Below, one piece after another: positions 49,101-61,100 of a DNA stretch of 64,000 bases; position 1 is the first letter of the stretch, and the number at the start of each line of letters is the position of its first letter. The position numbers and the translations under genes were made by a program. This DNA comes from Nematostella vectensis (Eukaryota > Cnidaria > Anthozoa > Actiniaria > Edwardsiidae): positions 8,828,515-8,892,514 of the forward strand of contig NC_064048.1 of the NCBI RefSeq assembly GCF_932526225.1. Direction: 5' to 3'. The notes under the pieces were generated by a model. The model searched no databases. It was not told the DNA's origin and worked only from the letters and a program-made list of their open reading frames with translations.

Positions 49101-52100
49101 ATGACTGCTCCCAAGGGACCCAATTTGACAGGCGCATTGTTTCCGTTGGCCAATAGGAGTACACCGACCCATTGTTAAGTTGGTGATCGGGCGTCCCGAT
49201 CACCAGAAATAGTTCATCCGTAGTTCCACTATAACCGCTGGACTTTTAGACTAAGGACGCATAAATACAGTGTAAACCTCGACTTGAGGCAAATTTCTTG
49301 TTAGAAAAGTTAGAAAATTGTAGGTTTTGACAATTCTGCTCCCGAAATATTTTCGTTAATTAGATTCACAACATCCTCATTGCCATTTGACGCCATGTTG
49401 AATTACATCCCCTAAAATAGGCCCAGCATGCTATTTGCTTATAAACAGATCCTTGCGCGTAAGAATGTAAGAAACGAAAGATTGGTGATTTAAAGGGGAA
49501 CAGACAGAATAAACATAACAAAGCTATCAGTCAAAACATTTTGAAACAGAAATTTTGACATCACGACCGAAAGTTTCAATTCGTAATCTACGACTTTGGA
49601 ACTCATTGACTTATAATAAGAATGTAATAAGACTGATTGATTGTAAATTAAGCTCTTGTTTTTTAACCAGAAGCCATGCCACAGAGAAAAAAAAACAAAG
49701 CCATGAACTCTTTTAAAATTCTTTCAAGGCAATAAGGTCACTCTCAGCTTTAGTCTCTTTGGCTGATAATAAGATATCAAAAGAAATAAAAAGCAATTCA
49801 ACCAATTTGTGGTAGATAGTCAGCCTCGAAAGATTCACCGACCGAAGAACAACGGGATCGAGTTAAAGACGCAGAAAGGCGCCCTAGGCAGCCGCTAAAC
49901 AACTAATATCTGACCATGCAACACAGCTAAAGGTTTTGTTTGTTTTTGTGGAAGGAGAAAAACCGGAGAACTCGGAGAAAAACTCTCGATGCAAAGGCGA
50001 GAACCAACTAGAACAACTCAAGCCTTGGGGAGAGACACAAGCAGAGCAAAAATCTGCTAAAAGGGTTTTTATCCTCATGTAGGCACAGACATGAAGTATC
50101 CTTACCTCTTCGAAATCCGCGTACGCGAAATAGACCAACAAGTTGTTGTGCATGAGACCACTGATCGCCTTTTCGTATAAATTGGCCGCCTCGTCTCCGA
50201 GTACTTTAGAGCCTTGGGTATCCTGTGGATAAATTGACGGGTGCATTTCACATTAAAGAATGTCGACCAACAAACTCTGTTGTTATTGTTTACAAATGAA
50301 AATACAACATCTATCTGCGGGAAAATTTCAAAATAACAACCCCCGAATGATGCCTGATACATTAATGAAGATATTTGATTAAAAATATCTTAGATACTCG
50401 CTTGAATTAGCCGATGGAAATGGCGGCGTGATAGGCCTATTTTAACGGCCATAACAAGAAGCATGCCATGTATAGATAGCAAGCAGCGATAGAAAACTTA
50501 ATTCTGGCGCGTTAAAGAAAATTGCTCAGGCCCGTGCCCAGGAAGGGGGGGGGGGGGTGCAGGGGGTGCAAACGCAACCCCACCCAGAACGACCGAAGGT
50601 CCACTTTCGGTTCCCAATGGACGCGCTATTTGTAGACAAAAATTCAAAGCACAAGCTGCTGCTTGGGTGACACAATATAAAGTCACCACAAGTGTCGCCT
50701 CTGATTTTGTAGGCACTGAATTTTTGTCTGTTGTTGTTGTCAAAGTAACACCTAAATAGTCCAATGCTTGGTGCACTCTAGTGACGTGACGACATAGGCG
50801 CGCGCACTTATGTTCGTAAGTTAAGCCGGCCATGTTTTTTTCTCTTATGTCGTCATTTCCAGGTCATTATGTCGAGCTTATGTCTTTATGTCGAACCATT
50901 CACACTTGGACATACGAACATAGAGAGTGCGCGCGCCTAAGTCGTTATGTCACGAGTGTGAACTAGGCATAGCAGTGAATTTGTACACACCCCTTTCTCG
51001 GCCAACGCTCGGCTAGTAGACTCGAGGTACGTTGCCGCTTCACACCAGATGTCAGGGTTGAAGCCCATGCACTGCAAGCACTGCTCGTACGCATAGATCA
51101 CTGAAACGGATTGGAAATGGCAATACTTTAGCGCGATAAAATGCGATAAAACCAAAGTATGTGTGAATGTTTATTGTCTTCTGAAGAACCACAAACACAC
51201 AAACAGGAACTAAGACTACGACTTGTGAGAAATGTTACACAGGGCGTTGGCAGTATTTCTAAAAGAATGGATCCTAAAAGGCCCTTTAAGATATATTCTC
51301 CTGAATTTTGAAAACTGTGCCACATATTTACTAATCTTTGACTACTAGAAGGGCTCCTATCCTCCCCCACCCCCACCCCCTGGCTACGTCCCTGTTACCA
51401 GTTGACTGCTTGATTATCTTGCATGTGATTGGTGGCGATAATTATGATAATTATGCTAACGATGATAATTGGAGGGTAGTAGTGGTGGTGGTGGTGACGT
51501 CGCCCTTTACCTCTTCTTGTAAGCAGACCCGTGTCGTCAATCCATAATGGATTGCTCCTCTCCCAGAAAATGTACTTCTTCCATAATTGCAGCTAAAACG
51601 TCAAATCACGAATAAATAAGAGAGAGGGGGCAAGAGCAATGCGCAAACAAGATCGGAAATTTAAACAAGGACCCGCACTATAAAAAGGCCTGGACCAGGT
51701 CCATGGAAGGCTTAGAGGTAAATTGCCACGCGGTGCGGAGCTCCGGAGTTCAGACAAGCGTGTCTTGTTTGCCCACGAGGAGCGAAACCCAAACTCAACT
51801 TTTGAAGCGCTTTTCTTCTCGTTTGCTCGGTTTATTTTCTCTTAGCTACTAAAATTGAACAACCTACCAAAAAGGCAGGAATGTGCAGTAAAAATTAGTT
51901 CAAATTATTAACGATAACACAACTAAAAAGTCTCATTACCGACGCAATGTTACGGCGTGTTGTCATTTTGAAGTTTGATTTTTATTCAGCCAAACGGGGG
52001 CAGTGCGGGTCCTTGTTTAAGCGTATACATAGACGGACACAAAACGCAGCCTAAAACGCAGTTTATTTCAACAATAGCAGCCATTCTTTCGTCTTTTATA

Positions 52101-55100
52101 AAGAGTAATAACCGCGACAGAACGGTGAATAAGCAGGATTTTAGGATTTATAGATAGATACACTGTGAAGCCGTAGACTGCGTATTTTTAATGCTGCATT
52201 CACACAAAAACCATGTTCAGCCTGAATTTGCCAAGTTTCCCGTTTGTTCTGTCCACTATTGGTAGATTGAGATTTAAACCAGTTTCATTAAACCACCTTT
52301 AAACTGGTTTAAGTGCTGGTGTGAATGCGGTTTAAGATTGCATATTCGTCGTGCTGAAAATTATCGATTCGGATTGGCATAATGTGGTCTTACTTGTTTC
52401 ATTTCCTCAGGGGTTCCCTGGGGCGGTATAGAGGGCGCTCCTTTGATTAGACCACGTGATAATGCCTCGTATTCCTAAGATGAATTAAGCAATGACATAA
52501 TTAAAATGGCTAGTCTACAATCGCTTGGAATTAATTATTGGAAGCTATATTGGTGTCAAGCCAGTAATTCCTAGAATCCCTCATTCTGCTTAATTGAGAG
52601 GGGAACAGCAAATTAAAAAAAAATTAAGACAAAAAAAGTACCAAAAAATGTCTTGGCTTATTCAGACGTCACGTCACAAAACGACGTCGTCTCATTCACA
52701 CATTGAATTAGAAATTTTATCATGTAGAAAACATGGGATCAAAGCAAATTGCTAAGGTTGGACAATTAAAAAGGCATGCTGTCAAGTGGCTCACCTTCGC
52801 CATCCGTCTGGCATTCATGTAGTCTCTTGTTCGTTCGTCTATCAGTTTTTTGGCAAGAACTTTATTGATTCCCTTAAAGGTAAAGGTAAGGGTGAGGTGA
52901 GGTGAGATGAGGTGAGGTGAGGTGAGGTGAGGTGAGGTGAGGTGAGGTGAGGTGAGATGAGGTCAGGTGAAGTGATGTCAGGTGATGTCAGGTAAGGTGA
53001 GGTCAGGTGAGTTGATGTGAGGTCAGGTAAGTTTTATATTACTCTGTCTTATTGCCTTAGTTACAAGGTATAAGGTCATACATTAACACTAATATCAGAT
53101 ATTCAGAGACCAATTCAATCTGAAATATAACAATGACCAAATCAACCAATGGAAATACTCGATCCCTCACTCTTGGTATTTTTCTAGGATGACAAAAAGG
53201 CAGCTGACAGGAACCCTTTAAACGCCCCCAAAGTATCAAGGTGTCGCACATAAGGGTGCAGGCGCGTACACAGGGGGAGGGGTGCAGGGTGCGCGCGCAT
53301 CCCCCCCCTTGGCGGCCAAAAAGTGGGTCATTTCTTTTAAAGGAATCTTAAAATGCTATAATTTTTCCGTATGATACGTATGACTGCCCCCCCCTACCCC
53401 ACCTAAGCCAATCCTGGGTACGCGCCTGGGGTGGAAGGGCCATGTGACACACTCGCGATAGCTTAGTACCCACATCAGGTGGCCGTGAAAGGTCCTTTAC
53501 CTGTTCGAAGGTGTTGTATTCTCTCCAGATCGCTTCAACGTTGATGATAGGAGTTGTAACAGCACGCTGAAAGGAGACACAGGCAAGGAAGGTAAACGAA
53601 CCACTTTTTCTTTTAATGTCTCATTACAATAGCAGCTTTTGCACAAACGCGTACTTGATATTTCGCGAGTAAGCGGCAGATAAAAAAGAAGTAAAACAGA
53701 TGGACTAAAATTAACCTACGTCTGAGTCATGTAATTGCTATTGTGCTATTAATTGATATTAGTTTTCTACTGATGCTATTTTAGTTGTCCTGTGTTCGTT
53801 ACAGGTGTTTAAGAAATAAAACAACCCTTTATGTGCCTGTATCGCTTAATAAAAACAGAAGGGTTTGTTTAGGAGAATTCGACAGCAGATCATTGGAGAC
53901 AGCAGGACAGGTATCGGGAATCTCCCAAACAAACGCCATATCCAACGGCAACTGTTTGGCAATTTTACATACCAAATAAACCCTTCGGATCATCGCAATC
54001 TTTTGGTTTTCAGCATAGCTTCCAGTTGATTCTCTAAAAATAAAAATTACTGTATTAACGCCATTTCATAAGACAATCAAAAAGTCCTTACAGACCCAAA
54101 CAAGGCGCGTTCAAAAGGGGAGCGCAGAATGCGCGAACCCTCCCCCCCCCCTCCCTCCTCACCTGTCCGCCGCGTTCAAAAGGGAAGCGCAGAATGCGCG
54201 AACCCCCCCCCCCCCCCTCACCTGCCCTCTGCAAATCCTAGGTACACGCCTGTATATCAACTACACCTCGTATGCTTACCCTGATTTTAAGAACGTAAGA
54301 TAGTCCATCCAGACCTACGACAAACAAGCGATGTAAATATGTCTGCTTCTAGCGCTGAAACATACTAAAATAGTAACTGAAAACACAATTCCATGTCGCC
54401 TGTTATATTTTTTTTACGACAGATCAGACCGGGGAGCCAACAATTTGCTTCAAGCCGCTTTGGTCGAGAGGTCTACTTTCAATTGATACGTTCAGATTAA
54501 CCCACATGGAGCGACCTCCAGAGGTGTTTAGGTCATTTGCCAAGGCTGGAATTAATGCGCATTCTGGTCCCGCCCTTTTTTCTTTAAGATTTGATGTATT
54601 TTGTATTACCCCATCACCGATCAACCCTTTCTCTCCCATTTTTCATCCTTTAAAAGACAACGTGTTTCTATCAGTTGTCAATGGTAAGTACGAAACCCGA
54701 GCCTCAGGCCGGCTACGGTCGATATAGGAGCGAGCGGGGTAACTGCTTTAGCCAGGACATCAAAGAAACAGGCGCAAACAAAAAAAACAAAAAAAGAAAG
54801 AAACGAAGGGGTTATAATAAATACAATCACTCACTTGGTATGAATTAAAATCCAGCCCGATTTTGTCAAGAGCAAACTCGTAAGCCTGACCCATCTTTTC
54901 TCTAGAAACAAATAAAATGTATCGATGACTTCAAAGTAAACCTTCGCAACGACTTTTTGCGCCAATAGTAAGAGGAATTCTGCGTTTTCCGAGGCTTCCA
55001 GCAGAAATAGGGTATTCAAGCCTTTTATTTACCGAATTTTACCGACAAATAAGTCATTAGTCGTAACCACCTATTTCATCATAATCGTTTCCAAACATCA

Positions 55101-58100
55101 ACAACAATAACAACAATATAAGAAAAACAATAGTGACATAATCACAGTAGTATAAATAACAACAACAAATTGCATTGTCCATATTTCTATTTTCTACTAC
55201 TTTTCCTTACCATGCCACCCAAAAACGTCACGTGGTTTCAAGTTCAAGTCACCTATAGTTGCAGGACTGAGTGTACCTGAAATTGGGCAGCGAACTCTTC
55301 GTCTCCTTGACATAGGCAAGATAAGACTTCCATAAGTCAATATTAAGCACTTTGATAAGGCACCTCTGGAACAACTACGACACAAGGGCAAGATAGACAC
55401 GTTTATTTATGTTAAATAATAAATTACCTTAGTTTTAGTTTATTCGCCTCAACCTCGCCCCATCCCCGGCAAGTGTCTACGTTCAGGAAACCGCAGATTT
55501 TAAAAGCAATCCCCAGTTATAGTGTCTCGGTTCGAAGCGAAATGTCGCCAAATATCAGCAAAAAGCATACAAAAATGCTCATGTTTTTAGTTGCAACAGT
55601 TATTGATCAGTCAAAGAAACCTTAAAAAGTACTGTTTAAAGAACATCCCGATATTCTTTTGTCAGCCATCCTATTGTATTGTAACCCATGAGCACATTTA
55701 CCTTTAGACTCGGCAATAATATTCAGCTAGTACAGCCCTCAGCAATTACTTATTCTTTTTGTAAAGTCATTGAATTAGCGCATGTATAGAGGGTTTTTTT
55801 TTTTTTACCGCCAAACAAAAAAAAGACGTTTCTTCCTCTGGGAACTTTTTTTTGTATCGCCAATTTATTTGTTTGGCAGAAAAACAAATTTCTTCAATAG
55901 GCTTTAAAAGGGCAACGTTTATTGCTCTACCCTCTAGAAATCATATATGAAATCGATGAAGTTAAGAGCGCTTATAAATAAGAAAAAAAATTAAAGAAGG
56001 CTGACGAAATATATCGTAAAATTTCGAGATACCTCAACCAACCTTGCGCGCTGACAAACTTTTTTATTTTTGACACGCATCCTTCGGTCTGGTATAAAGT
56101 TTCCAAGTCTTAGCTAACGGGGGCCGCGAATCCAAGGGTACATGTGCGTCGCGCTTCTATTAATCATTTTATGCTTAAGCAATAGAACAATAGAACGGAG
56201 CCGTTTTTATTGTAGAATGGATTGAAATTCCCATACCCTGGGTACCAGAGCCTCCAGACTTCTCCCGGCCAGTGACGCTCACCCGAAATCCCGCGACGAA
56301 CGGCATTTTGGCTAAGCGTCACTGGACGAGAGAAGTCTGGAGGGAAAATTCCCAGTGATTCCAGCGGATTTACTGTTCCACTGACTAGAACAGTCTTGTA
56401 CCTCTCATAAGCACGGGTTATTTCTGCGACACTGAAGATTGGTTCTCATTCGAACGCATGCGCGGCGCACGTTATCTTCCTATTTTTACTAGAACGCAGG
56501 CCCCTAAGCGCTAGATTTTCTTACGCTTATATTTGACCGAAGCACTTGCGTTGCGCGTGCGACCTAGCAGGAACCAACCTTTTAACATTCGCCGCATAAG
56601 TCGGTGACAGAGTCTTTATTACAGCTTTATCTATATATTTTTACCTTTTCTACATTCTCATAATTCTGATGCTTCATCTGGAGACAGAAGGAGTACTAGT
56701 TAGGACACAAAGCAAGAGAAATCATGTAAAATAGGCGGTTTTGCAATACAAAATCATGTGACTTTTAAGTAGCAAATTCGCGCGCTCCAGCTTCTAGGGG
56801 CAAAACAACAATAAAAATGAAAAACCTATTCGGCTCGTACTAATCATTTATAATTTTTCTACGTCAGAAGGGATTTTTTTCATTAAGAATTTTTTGTCGC
56901 TCTATGACGGCCGTCGCCATTTTCAGCCGCTTATATTGGCGTAAGCTTGCCACTCAAAACGTCACGTGATTTCTTGATGCAAGTTGCCTAGTGCAAATTG
57001 GACCTCTCCACTTATTCAACCTTCACACACAAAAAAAATACCTTTCCCAAATAAAGGGCCGAGTTAATCAGTCCTTAATGAATTGCGTCCAGGTAATTTT
57101 CAACGCAAACTGGTGTATTATGCAAGAACTTCTTGCTCTAGCCTTATCAACGTTTAACACATTCAGTCCTGTGCTGTCCCAAATCGTTCTAGCTTTTTGG
57201 AATTTTAAAATGTTCATTCCTGTACTTCTATAGCCAATAAAAACTTGTAGTTAAACTGTACTCCAATTGTCGCTACAGTACTCTCGAACTTGCACTTAAA
57301 AAGTAGCCACCACCCCAGAAAATCACTGCGGTCAATTAGAGCTTTATTTCGGACAGTTTTATTAAGGGGTTTTGAGATATAAAAAATACGCAGGATTTTG
57401 AGTAGATTGGTGTATCAGTACATCGTGATATCATACTTACAAAGATATGTTTTTGGACAGTGGTTTGGCACCAAATAATCTTTAATTTAATGTAGTTGTA
57501 TGTTTTCCTTTATCAAAACAATAAGGGTTGCCTTGAACTCAGTTTTCACTCTCAGTCAACAATCAACACCTTTCTAAGAGAGCATATCCACCCACATCAG
57601 TTTCTTCCATCGTTAACTTTCCCAGCCTTACGAAATGTTCAGTTGCTGCTAAAATTCCGAGTTCCCCTTTTCTTACTTTTTTTCTATAATTACAGTAACT
57701 AATTAGGACACTGTAGACTAAAAAACAATAGTAATTTTCGTCTATGCACTGTCCGGGAGCATAACTGGACATTCCCTGAAATTCCTTTAGTGCTGTGTAA
57801 AAAGCCTCAACTGGAAATTTCACAAAATCGTTGCGCTTTTCCGAAAAAAAAAAAGTTATTTCCATCTTTTAGTACTTGTTAGCTGGTAAGCAAGTACAGT
57901 AAAAACCCGCGTGCAAGAACCTAGTGATTTAAGAACCTATATGCAGAAATATTTGATTTTAATAACCGAAAATATAAGAACTTACTAACCTAAAAATATT
58001 CAAAAGGTTCTTGGAACAAATAAAGGGGCTTTGAAATATAAATTTGCTAAACATTTTGCTGGTCCAATAAGATTACAGATACAACATACGTACAGTAGGA

Positions 58101-61100
58101 TATCTCTATGGTTCAGTCACACTTTAGTATTATGAATCCTACTGCTGATTAAACAACTTAAAAAAAAATAATTAAGAACCTAATAAGAACCTAATTTGCC
58201 TTAATTGTTAATAAGTACCCCAAAATAAGAACCTGTTTTGCCAAACGTGAAAAAAAACTAGGTTCTTACGAGCGGGTTTTTACTGTATTCCTTGTTTGAG
58301 CCCTGTAGTTCATTATTGTGAATGCTAAGATACAGTAAGCCTTAAACATCTTTTATAAATTTTGATAAACATATTGGGTTGGATATTTTCACTACTGCGA
58401 GGAAACGTTGCATCAAGTATCAAAAGATGAAGTCGGTCAAGCTGAGTCGACTGAAAAGGTGGTTTTAATGTAAGATTGTTATGGTAACTACTACTAAATC
58501 AAAGAGACAGTACGCAAATAATGACAACCACACAAGAGATTACAATAGAGACTGGTAAAGTTTAAGATTTTTCATTGGTAATACCAATACAATGCACAAC
58601 AAACTGATTTGACCTTTAAATTTACCTTGCAGCTTGAGATTTAATGTTAAACCATCACTAGTATCCCATCCTCCCATATTATTAAAAAAGAGATAAGCAA
58701 CTTTAAAGTCAAATTTGGATAGAAGTGCATAAACAATGTTTAAGCTATTTCATATCTGTTTAATTTATCTTTCTTGATTTTAATAGCTTTGATTAGTGAA
58801 AAAAAATCTAAAATGTGTAGTGCATGTGTTCATCTTAGTAGATCAATACATGTTTTAATTTGTTTGTGCATGATACATACTGTAAAGATGAATAGAGGTT
58901 TGCATAAAGATGTGTAGGGATGTTTGTGCATAATGTACTGTAAAGATAAGTAGAGATGTTTGTGTATAATGTATACACTGTAAAGATGCGAAGAGATTTG
59001 TGTGCATGATCTATATACTACAAAGATGTGTAGAGAAAAGTTCCCATCACAGTCCAAGCTTCTGAAATAAGATTACTTTCTGTATCCACTAGCCTTTATC
59101 ATGGTCATTTACAGTATCAAGACTTTAATTCTGTGCGTGTGTGACAATCATAATGGAAACATAACACAACCCCACCTTTGCCCCACCTCTATCCCACAGG
59201 GGGATTATTAACACTGAGAATGGACACTTACTGTAGAATTTAAACACACAAACATAGATACCTAAGCAGGTTTAGGAAGTCAGCTAACCAGGATGTGATA
59301 ATCACAATGTACTATTTGATTGAGGCCTGGATTTTGTGTTAATCACAGTCTGATTTATACATCCTGATTGACCGTCATCCTTGAAACAGTTCTATGTCAG
59401 TGTGTGTGACATAACAAAAGTCCATCAAAGCATCCAATAATAAGCAACACCAAATTTGGGTAGTGATATTGAGTTAATCTTTTTTTCTGGGGAGCTCCTA
59501 CAGTGATAGCAAAGCAATAATATGTTATACAAATGATCATGAATTCTAAAAACCTCTTGCTCAATGTATAATCTCCAGTATCGACCAGCATTTGGGAACC
59601 TTCTCACAAGCTTCTCATATAGTACTTTGGCTGCATCAAGGGGAAGGCTCTGGAATGCAATAAAACACCATGAAAATGACAGCATGTGATCCAAATTAAA
59701 AGATGCTAGACTTAGGGTAAGATATTACTCTAGCCTTACAAACAAACAGTTATAAAATTGTCATCCATATTCTGTTTTCAGACATTCAATATTATATTTA
59801 ATAAAATCACAAGTGGTGTAGTGTGACGCTTTGCTGTGTATGGGGTCACCCACACCTTTGCTGAAATTGGTTGGCACCCAGTTGTAACATGAAAAAAAAT
59901 ACTTTTATTATCATCGCTAGAGTGGTTTTAAAAATCCTGTGCAACAAAATGTAAGTGTTAAAGTGTAATAGCCAAGCCAGAACAACAATGACATTACAGT
60001 GTATTAGTAATAAATAAACTAAAAAGTATTTCACTGTTTTTTGAAAACCACTCTATTGAGCTCATTTTAGTGTAGGATAGCATTCAATGATGTCCCAATA
60101 GACTTTATAATGATGTCCTAGAGCAATCTCCTAATATGCTTATAGCTGTAATTTTTATTAAAAATACAATTAAACACCAACTTGTGCTATGATTAGCACA
60201 GCGATTAAAGGGGTTTGAGATGGGGCCACCAGAAATCCTTGACAGCTTGGATTACGCTGACTTGGAACAGCCGTGTTTCACTGTGACATTTAAAAAAATC
60301 AAAATCATGGAGGTATCTTTTTTGGTAAATCCAGCTTAAAAATAGCCAAGGTCAATGAGTTATATAAGTTGGGAAGTAGCAAAACATTACATTTCTCTGA
60401 CTTTCTGTACCTGCGCCTCCCGGATCAACACCCCCCAGGACTCCAGGTCGTAAGGATGATTCTGCAGTCGCAGCTCAGCCTTCTGGCCACGCTCTGTCCT
60501 ACTCCAGTACGACACACCAGTAGGTTCCTATAGAAATATTGAACTTGAGCATTCACACCATGCTTTGCGTTTTGTTCTAAGACTCTACAGGTTGCACCAC
60601 GTATAACAAGGGACTCCCATGCCAGCATGTGGACTGCCATCCAATTGTGGAAGCCACTCGCCAGCATGTTGCGTGAGATCAAGAGAGCATAAGATAGAAG
60701 AGGGACACTTTGGTATTACCCGCGCGCCATGTTGATTCCCATCCTGGCTATTTTTAGTAACAACTACCACACCACTGCGTGTGAGCATATTTACTCACCC
60801 TACCCCCGTGCTTTGGCATTTACATCTTATTGTTTGCCACTGTTTTGTGACTTGAAATTGAAAAAAAAACACACCCTATTTGCACTAATAACATCGAAAA
60901 TTTCATTCTAGCATCAAAGATACAGATGTAGTACTTAGAGAATTGCAAGATTTCCAAAACGTGAAAAAAAAGAGACTTCATTCAAAATCAAGAGCAGAAA
61001 ACCTTGTGCTTCAAACACTACTTCAGCTCTAACTTGCTGCTTCTTCGTGGTTTCTCAACATTTATTACCTTCCTAATGATCAAACAAAATCTGTAAGTTA

